A DNA stretch of 42,689 nt from JAUVKA01 sp964465145 (lineage in GTDB: Bacteria > Bacteroidota > Bacteroidia > Bacteroidales > UBA12481): the NCBI GenBank assembly GCA_964465145.1, contig CAYXJR010000034.1:1-42689 (forward strand). The letters run 5' to 3'. The notes beneath the pieces are model-generated. The model was not told the origin of the DNA, searched no databases, and saw nothing but the letters and a program-made list of their open reading frames with translations. The position numbers were made by a program, and so were the translations under genes. Shown in pieces: positions 1 to 9,126 of the stretch (position 1 is its first letter; every line of letters starts with the position of its first letter).

Positions 1-824
1 GCGTTGAACTTCGGAAATTGTTTCAGGGCCAGTGCTGAAATTTTCAGCAATATAGCCGTCATGGTGAGTTTCCCACCGGCTTTTTCCACGGCTGCCTTCC
101 CCATTTTCCTGAATTTCTCCACCTCAGTTATATCAGCTTTGTCGAACTGAACAACCTGTGGAATGGTCTGCCAGGAATTCACGGTACTCTCGGCTGTGAT
201 CTGGCGTATCCTGCTCATAGGCTGTAATTCAATCTCACCCCACTGGGAAAAATCGGGGATCTCGGCGTATTCCATTTGAATCTTGGAAGTGCTGCCATGG
301 ATGGCTTGTTTAGCAAAAGTCTTCACATCCTCGTCTGATATCCTGCCGCCGGGGCCTGTTCCCTTCACCCTGGCAATATCCAAACCTAATTCCCTGGCAA
401 AACGCCTCACAGAAGGAGATGCAGGAACAGAGAAGGTGGATGCCGGGGTAGTTTCAACGGCAGCCGCCGGGATAACAGGTTGTGCGGTTACTATTTTTTC
501 AGCTGGAGGAGTTTCAGGTTTTACTGATATTGGAGCATCGGATGTTTTCACCGCTTCAACTTCCGGAACCGTATCACTTTCGGTACTCTCGGATTCAACC
601 ACCAGAATGGTTTGACCCACACGTATCTCATCTCCGGTGTTGACTTTGATATCAATAATTTTTCCTCCAAATGGCGAGGGTATATCTGTGCTTGCTTTGT
701 CGGTTTCTACCTCTATTATGGATTGATCTTCTTCTATTATATCCCCAACCGACACGAGGATCCGGGCCAGGTATCCTGAATCAACATTATCTGCTATTTC
801 AGGTAGTACAATGTTTTTTTTCAT
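1..824 (-). CDS. aceF: Pyruvate dehydrogenase E2, dihydrolipoamide acetyltransferase (3' end outside window)
   Basis: E2 core subunit of the pyruvate dehydrogenase complex, which moves the acetyl group from E1 to CoA by a swinging lipoyl arm in the cytoplasm. The visible 274 residues hold one lipoyl domain (about 1-78, with the lipoylated lysine K43 in ETDKAST), a Pro/Ala/Thr-rich hinge (about 82-134), a peripheral-subunit (E3/E1)-binding domain (about 135-170, containing SVRRFARELGLD and GTGPGGRI), and the start of the catalytic acyltransferase domain. The active-site HxxxD region would lie beyond the left edge. There is a single lipoyl domain, unlike the three of E. coli AceF. The start at 824 lies 18 bases after the aceE stop, so the two genes form an operon. 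Identification is firm from domain order and neighbour. Confidence 0.95.
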   Translation of the reverse strand, partial: MKKNIVLPEIADNVDSGYLARILVSVGDIIEEDQSIIEVETDKASTDIPSPFGGKIIDIKVNTGDEIRVGQTILVVESESTESDTVPEVEAVKTSDAPISVKPETPPAEKIVTAQPVIPAAAVETTPASTFSVPASPSVRRFARELGLDIARVKGTGPGGRISDEDVKTFAKQAIHGSTSKIQMEYAEIPDFSQWGEIELQPMSRIRQITAESTVNSWQTIPQVVQFDKADITEVEKFRKMGKAAVEKAGGKLTMTAILLKISALALKQFPKFN

Positions 825-842
825 CTCAATAAGAATTATCGC

Positions 843-3503
843 TTAAACAGCGGCGGGGTTGTTTTTTCCGGATCTTATCTTAAGTTTTTCCTTAGCCTTC
901 GATAACAGATCAGCACTTAGTTTACCCTTACCGTGAAGTTGAACCAGGCTTGACCATACGATATGCCTGGCATCTACCTCAAAATGGTCACGGAGTTCTG
1001 TTCGGCCTTCGCTAAGGCCAAAACCGTCAGTTCCGAGCACAGTGAAATCGCCAGGGATAAATTTAGCAATTGAAAGCGGGAGAGCTTTTACATAATCGCT
1101 AGCGGCAACAAACAATCCAGGTTCTTTTCCAAGAAGGAATCCAAGGTGGCTGGTTTCCTTTTTGCCGGGATTCAGGTTGTTATGGCGATCCACATCCCGG
1201 GCATCGTCATAAAGGGCTTTATAGCTGGTCACGCTCCATATATGAGGGCTTATGCCATATTCCTTTTCCAGAATATCTGCGGCCAGTATAACCTGGTTCA
1301 GAATGGCTCCGCTGCCCATAAGGTTTACGTTAAACTGATTAGTCTCAGAATGTTTATACTGATACATCCCCTTGAGGATATGTTCTTTGGTGCAGGGAGG
1401 CTTGGCTGGCATGTGATATTTTTCATTCATCACGGTGATATAATAGATCACATCTTTGGCCTCCACATACATATCTTTGATCCCTTCCTCCACTATGATT
1501 GACAACTCATAGGCGAATGCGGGATCATAGGCTCTAACGGAGGGATAAGTCATAGCAAGCAGGTGGCTGTTCCCATCCTGGTGCTGTAAACCTTCCCCTG
1601 CCAGGGTTGTACGGCCGGATGTTCCACCAATCAAAAATCCACGGGCCCTGACATCAGCTGCTGCCCAGATCAGATCACCCACACGCTGGAATCCGAACAT
1701 GGAATAGAATATAAAGAAGGGAATGTTATTTACCCCATGTGTAGCATGACTGGTACCGGCGGCGATGAAAGAGGACATTGATCCTGCTTCGCTGATTCCC
1801 TCTTCCAGTATGGCCCCATCTTTTGCCTCCTTATAGTACATAAGGCTATCGCGGTCGACAGGTTCATAAAGCTGGCCGGTGTGGGCATAGATTCCTACCT
1901 GGCGGAAGAGTGAATCCATGCCAAATGTTCTTGATTCATCGGGTACTATTGGAACGACAAGCTTGCCTATATTTTTGTCTTTCAGTAGTTTGGAGAGAAG
2001 CTGTACCATCACCATTGTGGTAGCTACTTCCTTACCGCCAGAATCTTTGGAATACTCTTCAAAGATGGAATGATCAGGCATGGCGAAACGGATTTTCTCC
2101 GATACCCTCTTAGGCAGGAAGCCACCGAGTTTCTCCCGTCGTTCCATAAGATACTTCATTTCTGCACTGTCAGGATCCGGCTTGTAGAAAGGAGCTTCCC
2201 CGATGTCTTCATCTGAGATAGGAATGCCGAAGCGACCGCGGAAATATTTCAATTCCTCTTCATTAAGCTTCTTCTGAGAATGGGTAATATTCCTCCCTTC
2301 ACCTGCTTCTCCCAGTCCATAGCCTTTGATTGTTGAGGCAAGAATAACGGTAGGGGCGCCTTTATGATTCACAGCAGCTTTGAAAGCATTATAAATTTTG
2401 AGAGGATCATGGCCGCCACGACGAAGTTTTTGAAGTTGTTCATCCGAATAGTGTTCCACCATTTTCAGCGTCTGCTCATATTTCCCGAAGAAATCCTGGC
2501 GGATAAAATCTCCAGAGGATATAACATATCTCTGGCGGTGGCCATCCACAATTTCACCATGCCTTTTGGCCAGTATTCCATCAGTATCTTTCTCAAATAA
2601 GGGATCCCAGTCTTGGCCATGAAGAACTTTTATCACATTCCAGCCAGCGCCGTGAAAGGCAGATTCAAGTTCCTGCACTATTGATCCGTTTCCTCTTACC
2701 GGGCCGTCCAATCGTTGAAGGTTGCAGTTAACCACAAAAATCAGGTTATCAAGTTCCTCACGCGAAGCAAGGGTTAATGCACCCATGGATTCAGGTTCAT
2801 CCATTTCTCCGTCGCCGAGGAAAGCCCATATCTTTTGGTTTGATTCACTGATCAGCCCCTTATCTTCCATGTATCGGTTGAAGCGTGCCTGGTAGATAGC
2901 CATAATGGGTCCCAGCCCCATGGAAACGGTTGGAAACTGCCAGTAATCCGACATTGATCTGGGGTGGGGATAGGATGAAAGTCCCCCGCCGGGGTTCAGT
3001 TCCCTGCGGAAATTCTTCAGGTCTTTTTCAGTCAAACGCCCTTCAAGGAACGACCGGGCATATATCCCAGGAGATGCATGACCCTGGAAATATACAATAT
3101 CAGGAGGCAGGCCGTTTTCACCACCACGGAAGAAGTGGTTGAAGCCCACCTCGTAAAGAGCAGCACTTGATGCAAAGGTGGAAATGTGTCCGCCGATACC
3201 ATCCTCTACCTTATTAGCCCTTACTACCATTGCCATAGCATTCCATCGAATAATACTTTTTATTTTTCTTTCCAGTTCACGGCTTCCCGGATATGGGGAT
3301 TCCTTGCTTGCAGGAATTGTATTAAGATAGGGGGTATTGCCCTGGTAGGTGAATGCTATTCCCTGTACATGGGATCTGGTTTGAAGAAGAAGCAATATCT
3401 CCCTTGCCCGTTCAGGGCCTTCATTTTCAATAATATAATCCAGGGATTCAATCCATTCTTTGTTCTCAATCTCGTGGATTTTTAATAGTTCCTCGTTATT
3501 CAT
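843..3503 (-). CDS. aceE: Pyruvate dehydrogenase E1 component, homodimeric AceE type
   Basis: Thiamine-diphosphate enzyme that decarboxylates pyruvate and reductively acetylates the lipoyl group of E2. The length of 886 residues is that of the Gram-negative homodimeric AceE family rather than the split alpha/beta E1. The ThDP-binding signature GDGEMDEPES begins at residue 230 and is followed by the metal-binding NCNLQRLDGP segment (259-268). The N-terminal stretch HISTFASSAALYEVGFNHFF and the C-terminal transketolase-like part are both present, with no frame break. It is immediately followed by aceF (18-base gap), so acetyl-CoA formation is encoded as an E1-E2 unit; no E3 gene is visible in this window. 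A TldD/PmbA pair lies upstream on the same strand with a 78-base gap, so a longer transcript is possible but not shown. Confidence 0.97.
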   Translation of the reverse strand: MNNEELLKIHEIENKEWIESLDYIIENEGPERAREILLLLQTRSHVQGIAFTYQGNTPYLNTIPASKESPYPGSRELERKIKSIIRWNAMAMVVRANKVEDGIGGHISTFASSAALYEVGFNHFFRGGENGLPPDIVYFQGHASPGIYARSFLEGRLTEKDLKNFRRELNPGGGLSSYPHPRSMSDYWQFPTVSMGLGPIMAIYQARFNRYMEDKGLISESNQKIWAFLGDGEMDEPESMGALTLASREELDNLIFVVNCNLQRLDGPVRGNGSIVQELESAFHGAGWNVIKVLHGQDWDPLFEKDTDGILAKRHGEIVDGHRQRYVISSGDFIRQDFFGKYEQTLKMVEHYSDEQLQKLRRGGHDPLKIYNAFKAAVNHKGAPTVILASTIKGYGLGEAGEGRNITHSQKKLNEEELKYFRGRFGIPISDEDIGEAPFYKPDPDSAEMKYLMERREKLGGFLPKRVSEKIRFAMPDHSIFEEYSKDSGGKEVATTMVMVQLLSKLLKDKNIGKLVVPIVPDESRTFGMDSLFRQVGIYAHTGQLYEPVDRDSLMYYKEAKDGAILEEGISEAGSMSSFIAAGTSHATHGVNNIPFFIFYSMFGFQRVGDLIWAAADVRARGFLIGGTSGRTTLAGEGLQHQDGNSHLLAMTYPSVRAYDPAFAYELSIIVEEGIKDMYVEAKDVIYYITVMNEKYHMPAKPPCTKEHILKGMYQYKHSETNQFNVNLMGSGAILNQVILAADILEKEYGISPHIWSVTSYKALYDDARDVDRHNNLNPGKKETSHLGFLLGKEPGLFVAASDYVKALPLSIAKFIPGDFTVLGTDGFGLSEGRTELRDHFEVDARHIVWSSLVQLHGKGKLSADLLSKAKEKLKIRSGKNNPAAV

Positions 3504-3581
3504 ATTCTTTTAACCGGTTTTTTACAATAGTGTGCGCATAAGATATACACTCAAGTCAGCAGAAGGTTCCCGATTATCATG

Positions 3582-4916
3582 CTATTTCCCTCCGATTTGC
3601 ATCTCAGCAACCCGGAAGCTAGGTGCTGTAAATGATTTATTCATGTCGAGATCATTGCCCATCCTGTCGATAGCCATCAGGATATCGCTGGCGCTGCCTG
3701 CAATGGTGAGTCCTTTTACCGGGTGAACCACCTTTCCATTCTCTATCCACAGCCCGCTGGCACCACCGCTGAAATTTCCGTTTACCGGATTGATCCCGTA
3801 TCCTGTAACATCCTTTAGTAAAATTCCCCGCTTTGTATCCCCGATAATTTTTTCCGGGGTATCATTACCCGCCTTAACATAAATGTTGTGAGTTCCTATA
3901 CCTGGAAGGCTGGCAAATCCACCACGTGAAGCATTACCTGTACTTTCCACTCCTGCTCTTTTGGCTGCTATAGTGTTGTAAATAAAGCTTTTCAGTACAC
4001 CCTTTTCAACCAGAATTCGTTTTTGTGTAGGAACACCCTCACCATCAAAAGGCGCACTACCCATACCTTTGGGCCTTGTACCATCATCGATTATTGTCAG
4101 CAGCTCGGAAGCAAATTGCTGATCCAGTGAATTTTTCAGGAAGCTGGCTCCCTGGCTTACCCTTTCACCGTTAATAGCACCCAGGATTCCCCCTATCATT
4201 GAACCTGCTACGGATGGATCGAAGATTACGCTTGCCCGCTGGGTTGATACCATCACCGGATCAATCAATTCTTTTGCCTTAGCAGCTGCACTGTCTGCAA
4301 TTTTCCTGATTGGATCCAGGTCGGCAAAAAACCGCCGTGTACAATACTCCTCTCCGGTGTTTTTCTGTTCACCTTTTTCTGCTACCACACTCACGCCGAT
4401 GGAGCATCCGCATGATCTGTAATTGTTCGAAATGCCATTGGAATTGGCAACAAACACCTCGTAATCACCCTCCCCAAAACTAGCTCCGGAACTTTTTGTG
4501 ATAAGGGAATCCTCTAAAGCCATTTTTTCAAGCTCAAGGGCCATTTGGATCTTATCTTCCATAGAAACCGAGGCAATTTTAGGGTCGTACAAGCCATCAA
4601 CAGGTGTAAAACCCTGGTTGGCTGGCAGGAGGTTATTCTCATCGGCTGTTGTGAGTTTGGCGAATTGAATAGCTTGTTTAAGAGTGTTTTTCAATGACGT
4701 GCCGGTCAGGTCATTACAATGACTAAATCCCATCCTGCCATTTACGAGCACCCTGAATCCCACACCGGCGGAAGAGGCTTCCTCGATGGTTTCTATTTCC
4801 CCGTTAAGTACGTTTATGGATAAGTCGCGGCTGGTTTCAAAATAAACCTCTGCTGCACTTGCTCCCTGCTTCAGACATTGCTGAACAAGTTTTTCGGATA
4901 ATTTTTTATAGTTCAT
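3582..4916 (-). CDS. PmbA/TldE-family subunit of a TldD/TldE-type metalloprotease
   Basis: Family partner of TldD; in E. coli the TldD-TldE heterodimer degrades unfolded peptides and matures microcin B17. The start at 4916 (MNYKKLSEKLV, 444 residues) matches the usual PmbA N terminus. A longer frame from 4964 would overlap the upstream gene by 23 bases and add 16 unlike residues, although it has a purine-rich stretch beside it. Typical blocks are the N-terminal ASAAEVYFETSRDLSINVLN, the central segment around SMIGGILGAINGERVSQGAS and the C-terminal GYGINPVNGNFSGGASGLWI. As expected for this subunit there is no HExxxH metal site. No signal peptide is visible, in contrast to its TldD partner. 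The tldD stop lies 25 bases upstream, so the two are surely co-transcribed. Confidence 0.9.
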   Translation of the reverse strand: MNYKKLSEKLVQQCLKQGASAAEVYFETSRDLSINVLNGEIETIEEASSAGVGFRVLVNGRMGFSHCNDLTGTSLKNTLKQAIQFAKLTTADENNLLPANQGFTPVDGLYDPKIASVSMEDKIQMALELEKMALEDSLITKSSGASFGEGDYEVFVANSNGISNNYRSCGCSIGVSVVAEKGEQKNTGEEYCTRRFFADLDPIRKIADSAAAKAKELIDPVMVSTQRASVIFDPSVAGSMIGGILGAINGERVSQGASFLKNSLDQQFASELLTIIDDGTRPKGMGSAPFDGEGVPTQKRILVEKGVLKSFIYNTIAAKRAGVESTGNASRGGFASLPGIGTHNIYVKAGNDTPEKIIGDTKRGILLKDVTGYGINPVNGNFSGGASGLWIENGKVVHPVKGLTIAGSASDILMAIDRMGNDLDMNKSFTAPSFRVAEMQIGGK

Positions 4917-4941
4917 GATGTTTTGTTCTAGATAGTTCGAA

Positions 4942-6477
4942 TCAGGCTTTACTTCCTCCCACATTTATTCCGCTTATTCTCACAGTGGGCTGCCCGGCAG
5001 ATACCTCGGCAGCTTGCCCTTTTCCACATATACCCGGGCCAAAATCCAGGTCATTCCCTACAGCATCGATATTTGAGATCACCTCCAGGCATGATCCGAT
5101 CAGGGTAGCACCCCTGATTGGCCTGGTTTTTCTACCATTTTCTATCAGGTAGGCTTCGCGGCATGTGAAGTTGAATACCCCGGTGACCGGGTTCACACTT
5201 CCACCACTGAGGCTTTGCACGTAAATGCCCTTTTTGGTGGATGCGAGAATGTCAGCAGGATCACTCTCCCCCTTGTCGATAAAGGTGTTGGTCATCCTGG
5301 GAATAGGCAGGTAGCGGAATGATTCACGCCGCCCGTTGCCTGTCCGTTCCATGTTCAGCTGCTTAGAGCTCAGGATATCAGTCATATAGCCTTTAAGTAC
5401 ACCTTTTTCAATCAGTACATTTCTTTTTGCCTGGGTACCCTCATCATCAAAATTAATAGTGCCCCTGAAGTTTGGCAGGCTCCCGTCGTCAACCATGGTG
5501 AAGCAATCGCTGGCAACTTTTTGCCCCAGTTTACCGGTAAAGGCACCTATGTCTTTTGCAATATTGTCGGCCTCCAGCGGGTGTCCTACAGCCTCATGAA
5601 CCAGCACCCCGCCCCAGCCGTTCTGCATCACTACATCCATAATTCCTGCCGGAGCTTCCTCAGCATCCAGCATGGCGATGGCCTCCCTGGCAGCCCTCCG
5701 GGCCACCTCTTCAGGACTGACCATATCGAACATCTCAAATCCTGAATGCTTGCTCAGCCTCTCGCGCGACATATGCCTGGCATTCCCATCATCGCTCATG
5801 GTCTCTACAATGAAGAATAGGAGTGGAAGCTCATCCGTCAGATATACCCCTTCAGAATTGGCGATCACCCGTCCACGTACCTCATCGTAATAGTTCACCA
5901 TGGCCATCTTTATGCGGGGATCATAATCCATGGCCGCCTGGTCAGCCCTTTTCATAACCTCAATACGCTTTTCATCTGCAATCTCCAGGAGGGGCATCTT
6001 AACAGTGACGAAAGATTCGCGTTTTGCCGGGCTGATGTCGACAGGCTCGGTAATTGTACCGTTTTTGGCAACGTAAGAAGCCACTTCGGCTGCCCTCATT
6101 AACTTTTCTTCAGTAATTTCATCGGTATAGGCATACCCGGTTTTATTGCCCGATATCACCCTGACACCTGCTCCCTGGCTTATTCCATAGAGCCCGCTTT
6201 TGAATTTCGATTCCTCCATCACGATCTGCCTTGAAACACGGTTTTCCAGATATACGTCGGCAAAATCCCCTCCATTTTTCAATGCCCTGGCTATTACCTT
6301 ATTTAATATCGATTTGTCCATATTCAGTTTTGAAGCTGAAACGGCGGGATCCATAGAGCAGGATACAAGATTAGATAAGATAGCAGGGGTGGCGGCAATC
6401 ATCAGCCCACCCTTAAAGCTAAGCTCAAGGAATTTCCTGCGCGGCATATCCCTTACGCTGAATTTTTCGGTATTCAT
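4942..6477 (-). CDS. TldD-family metalloprotease subunit with a twin-arginine-like N-terminal export signal
   Basis: Catalytic subunit of a TldD/TldE-type protease. The zinc motif HEAVGH is at residues 294-299 (His294, Glu295, His298), and family blocks such as GFEMFDMVSPEEVARRA and GVFNFTCREAYLIENG are intact. It is 511 residues, about 30 longer than E. coli TldD. The extra N terminus reads like a Tat signal: paired arginines in MPRRKFLELS (11-20), then a hydrophobic stretch ending in the lipobox-like LVSC with Cys40. This suggests export and possibly lipidation, whereas the E. coli enzyme is cytoplasmic. The partner pmbA-like gene follows by 25 bases. A putative -7-like element (TACCTTAAC on the minus strand, 6508-6516) lies about 31 bases before the ATG. 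Function is confident, location is inference. Confidence 0.9.
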   Translation of the reverse strand: MNTEKFSVRDMPRRKFLELSFKGGLMIAATPAILSNLVSCSMDPAVSASKLNMDKSILNKVIARALKNGGDFADVYLENRVSRQIVMEESKFKSGLYGISQGAGVRVISGNKTGYAYTDEITEEKLMRAAEVASYVAKNGTITEPVDISPAKRESFVTVKMPLLEIADEKRIEVMKRADQAAMDYDPRIKMAMVNYYDEVRGRVIANSEGVYLTDELPLLFFIVETMSDDGNARHMSRERLSKHSGFEMFDMVSPEEVARRAAREAIAMLDAEEAPAGIMDVVMQNGWGGVLVHEAVGHPLEADNIAKDIGAFTGKLGQKVASDCFTMVDDGSLPNFRGTINFDDEGTQAKRNVLIEKGVLKGYMTDILSSKQLNMERTGNGRRESFRYLPIPRMTNTFIDKGESDPADILASTKKGIYVQSLSGGSVNPVTGVFNFTCREAYLIENGRKTRPIRGATLIGSCLEVISNIDAVGNDLDFGPGICGKGQAAEVSAGQPTVRISGINVGGSKA

Positions 6478-6533
6478 GTTAATAGGTTTTTGATTCAGGA
6501 TTAAGCTGTTAAGGTAGGAAAAAAAGATGAATC

Positions 6534-6561
6534 ATGTTGCATGTTGCAGGTTGCAGGTTGC
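6534..6561. repeat. Heptanucleotide tandem repeat, 4 units
   Basis: Four consecutive 7-base units (ATGTTGC, ATGTTGC, AGGTTGC, AGGTTGC) in the 293-base space between the methyltransferase and the TldD gene. The rest of that space holds a GACGCA palindrome (6603-6625), a dispersed 30-mer (6644-6673) and a second heptad array starting at 6751. Confidence 0.85.
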
Positions 6562-6602
6562 AAGGCATTGATAAACACTTCTTGAATGATATGGAAAACT
6601 TC

Positions 6603-6625
6603 GTAGAGACGCATACTTGCGTCTT
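6603..6625. repeat. Degenerate copy of the GACGCA/TGCGTC palindromic repeat
   Basis: GTAGAGACGCATACTTGCGT followed by CTT is an imperfect palindrome (AGACGCA pairs with TGCGTCT). The same design recurs at 42216-42240. Similar short palindromes are known as dispersed intergenic repeats in Bacteroidota and cyanobacteria; that parallel is from memory. Confidence 0.7.
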
Positions 6626-6643
6626 GAGGTTTCAGGCTTGAGG

Positions 6644-6673
6644 ATAAGTATAAGTAATTAGTAATAAGGTTAT
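6644..6673 (+). repeat. Dispersed 30-bp repeat, copy 1
   Basis: The 30 bases beginning ATAAGTATAAGTAATTAG occur again as the reverse complement at 40771-40800 with a single difference (29 of 30). The AT-rich unit has no coding sense here. It is bracketed by heptad arrays and a palindrome, in the same intergenic space. Confidence 0.8.
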
Positions 6674-6750
6674 ATGTAATTTATAAGAGGGATCTCCACC
6701 CTGCTCTGAGATACCAGATAACAGATTTTTTTAGGTCTTCCGTCTTAGTT

Positions 6751-6820
6751 CTTGTATCTTGTATCTTCTTTTACTCCCTGCTCCCCGTTACCTGTTCCCC
6801 GTTACCTGTTCCCTTCTTAC
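6751..6820. repeat. Heptanucleotide tandem repeat running into a gene 3' end, 10 units
   Basis: Ten in-phase 7-base units: CTTGTAT twice, CTTCTTT, TACTCCC, TGCTCCC, then CGTTACC/TGTTCCC alternating twice, and TTCTTAC. The unit changes but the 7-base phase does not. The right-hand 50 bases lie inside the methyltransferase gene and encode its last 16 or so residues and its stop codon. Confidence 0.85.
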
Positions 6821-7949
6821 TCCCCCGGTATAACTCGTACTTATTAAACCTGCATTCCAGGGCGCCGTTGAATACTTTTATCTTTCTCGAGGTTCTAAGC
6901 CCGATGAATTTCAGGGCTTCCATATTTGAGCTGATAATCCAGGCATCCCATCCCTCAAAATTGTGCTTCAGATGAGTTCCAATTTTTTCATACAGGGCAT
7001 TGACATTGCTTTTTTCTTCCAGCCGTTCCCCATAGGGAGGATTTATCATTATCAGTCCTTCCGGATCTTTCGATTTGGAATCAAATAAATCCTCACTTTT
7101 CAAAGAGATAATATTACCCAGTCCGGCACGACGGGCATTTCGCATTGCACTATCCAGGGGTTTTGAATCGTTGTCCCGGCCAAGAATTTTACATTCAGGG
7201 GTAATAATCTGGGATTCAGCCTGTTCTTTCAGGTTTTTCCACAGGGTCTGATCATAATCATTCCAGGATTCGAAACCAAAAGTGCGCAATCTGCCCGGGG
7301 CGTATTTCCCAGCTATCATGGCTGCTTCTATAGGGATGGTTCCTGATCCGCACATAGGATCCAGGAATAATGTTTTCTGATCCCAACCGGAAAGACTGAT
7401 CATCCCGGCTGCCAGCACCTCGTTAATGGGTGCGTGGACCTGATCAAGCCTATAGCCTCTTTTGCTGAGAGGCAGCCCGGAGCTGTCTAAAGAAATGGTG
7501 CAACGGGTATCTGCAATATGTACATTGATTTGCACATCGGGCCGGATAACATCTACGGAGGGCCTGATTCCGAATTGCTCCCGGAACTTGTCGGCAATGG
7601 CATCCTTCGCTTTTAAGGCCACATATTTGGAGTGGCGGAAAACATCACCATTGCAAACGGCATCTATGGCAAACGACTGTTTGAAGGTGAAATAATCATT
7701 CCAGGGTATCTTTTTTACCTTTTCGTAGAGCTGAACATCGTTTCTTGCATTGAAAACCGCAATGGGCTTAAGGACCTTGAGTGCAGTCCGCAGATGCAGA
7801 TTACTTTTATACAGCAGATCCTGATCGCCAAGATATTTTACTGCCCTGTTAATGATTTGTATATCAGTAGCACCCAGGGCTGATAGCTCTTTTGCCAGGA
7901 TTTCTTCCAACCCAAAAAGGGTGGTGGCGACCATTTCAAAGTTGTTCAA
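6771..7949 (-). CDS. THUMP-domain class I SAM-dependent RNA methyltransferase, RlmL N-terminal type
   Basis: Predicted 23S rRNA guanine-N2 methyltransferase of the RlmL/YcbY N-terminal (COG0116) family. A ferredoxin-like/THUMP RNA-binding half (about 1-160) precedes a Rossmann methyltransferase domain. The SAM-binding motif LDPMCGSGTIPIEAA is at 196-210 and the amino-methylating motif NPPYGERL at 303-310. At 392 residues it lacks the second RlmK domain of E. coli RlmL, as is usual in Bacteroidota. The last 16 or so residues (GTGNGEQVTGSRE and neighbours) are encoded by a heptanucleotide array, so they are probably an acquired tail; the conserved domain appears to end near NKYELYRG. The gene is divergent from the amidohydrolase, and a -7-like TACCTTTAG (minus, 7970-7978) lies 21 bases before the start. 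Confidence 0.92.
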   Translation of the reverse strand: MNNFEMVATTLFGLEEILAKELSALGATDIQIINRAVKYLGDQDLLYKSNLHLRTALKVLKPIAVFNARNDVQLYEKVKKIPWNDYFTFKQSFAIDAVCNGDVFRHSKYVALKAKDAIADKFREQFGIRPSVDVIRPDVQINVHIADTRCTISLDSSGLPLSKRGYRLDQVHAPINEVLAAGMISLSGWDQKTLFLDPMCGSGTIPIEAAMIAGKYAPGRLRTFGFESWNDYDQTLWKNLKEQAESQIITPECKILGRDNDSKPLDSAMRNARRAGLGNIISLKSEDLFDSKSKDPEGLIMINPPYGERLEEKSNVNALYEKIGTHLKHNFEGWDAWIISSNMEALKFIGLRTSRKIKVFNGALECRFNKYELYRGSKKGTGNGEQVTGSRE

Positions 7950-8061
7950 AATACTCCTTTTTTTATGCTCTAAAGGTAATGAATTGAGCTCAACAACATT
8001 GCACCCCTTGGTTGTTGAATTTTTAGTATATTAGGTATTACAATCAAACCCGAAAAATACC

Positions 8062-9126
8062 ATGTTTTACAATTCCCACATTCACACATTTATGGATATT
8101 GATGTGCCGCGAAAATTCTTACCCCTTTCCCTGGTGAGAATACTGGCTACAAAGGCTGGAACAGCTGTGATCGCTAAAGTCCTTAACATGATCAATCCCT
8201 TCACCGACAATGACCTTTTCAACCGTTATGTGAATTTTTTTAAGGCTGGAAAGCTGGGCTCCCAGGAGGAGATTTTCAAACAATGCCAGAAATTTTATCC
8301 CCGCGATTCCCGTTTTGTTATACTCCCGATGGATATGGCTTATATGAGGGCAGGGGAGGTTCCCAGGCAGTATAATGATCAGCTTAATGAACTGGCAGGC
8401 CTGGCAAGAAAAATACCTGAAATTATCCCTTTCATGCATATTGATCCCCGTCGGCCCGGAGTCCTGGATTTATTAAAAGAGAATGTGGAGGAGAATGGAT
8501 TCAAAGGGATAAAGCTCTATCCGCCCCTCGGATATTTCCCATATGATAAGTATTTATACCCGGTATATGAATATTGCCAGGCACACAACCTGCCGGTTAT
8601 TTCCCACTGCAGCCCCATTAACCTGGTCCATTACAGGGGCAGCAGAAAAGAGGTGGCCGCCCTGTTGTCCAAATCACTAAAACCGATCGATATCCAGGGG
8701 AAATCAAAAAAAGAGCTCTTCGCCTGTTTTGCACATCCTTCCAATTATGAACCGCTGTTGCAGGATTTTCCAGACCTCAGGATATGCGTTGCCCATTTCG
8801 GCTCCGGACATTACTGGGATAAGTTCCTTTCTGATCCGGAAGACGAGGACAACTGGTTTTCCATCATCAAGGGAATGATAGAGAAATATAAGAATTTCTA
8901 TACCGATATCTCTTTTACCCTCAACAACAGGGAATATTTTTCTCTGCTGAAAGTATTGATGTATGATGATAAAATCAACCGTAAAATCCTCTTTGGTTCA
9001 GATTATTACATGGTTGAAACAAAAGCAGATGAACGCCGCTTTGGGATTGACCTCAGGGCTTTTCTGGGAAATGAATATTTTAAACTGATCTCAGTAGAAA
9101 ACCCAAAGCGTTTCCTCGGAGTTTAA
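8062..9126 (+). CDS. Amidohydrolase-2 family metal-dependent hydrolase
   Basis: Predicted TIM-barrel hydrolase or decarboxylase of the amidohydrolase superfamily (PF04909-like). Metal and active-site motifs are in the expected order: HIH at residues 6-8 on strand 1, a KLYPP segment near 153-157, ISHCSP near 190, VAHFGSGH near 240, and the late aspartate in ILFGSDYY near 312. Length (354) is normal and there is no signal peptide, so it is cytoplasmic. The substrate cannot be told from sequence. Its TAA (9124-9126) overlaps the stop of the convergent GH109-like gene: the same TTTAA string serves both strands, leaving no room for a terminator between them. A TATATTAG element at 8027-8034 may be its -7 region. 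Confidence 0.85.
   Translation: MFYNSHIHTFMDIDVPRKFLPLSLVRILATKAGTAVIAKVLNMINPFTDNDLFNRYVNFFKAGKLGSQEEIFKQCQKFYPRDSRFVILPMDMAYMRAGEVPRQYNDQLNELAGLARKIPEIIPFMHIDPRRPGVLDLLKENVEENGFKGIKLYPPLGYFPYDKYLYPVYEYCQAHNLPVISHCSPINLVHYRGSRKEVAALLSKSLKPIDIQGKSKKELFACFAHPSNYEPLLQDFPDLRICVAHFGSGHYWDKFLSDPEDEDNWFSIIKGMIEKYKNFYTDISFTLNNREYFSLLKVLMYDDKINRKILFGSDYYMVETKADERRFGIDLRAFLGNEYFKLISVENPKRFLGV

Noticed and set aside
283..615. 110-codon plus-strand frame near the left edge
   Set aside because: Antisense to the low-complexity Pro/Ala/Thr hinge of aceF; the Ser/Thr-rich translation is an artefact of that.
4917..4964. Longer start for the PmbA-like gene at 4964
   Set aside because: Overlaps the TldD gene by 23 bases and adds residues unlike the family; the ATG at 4916 gives the usual N terminus.
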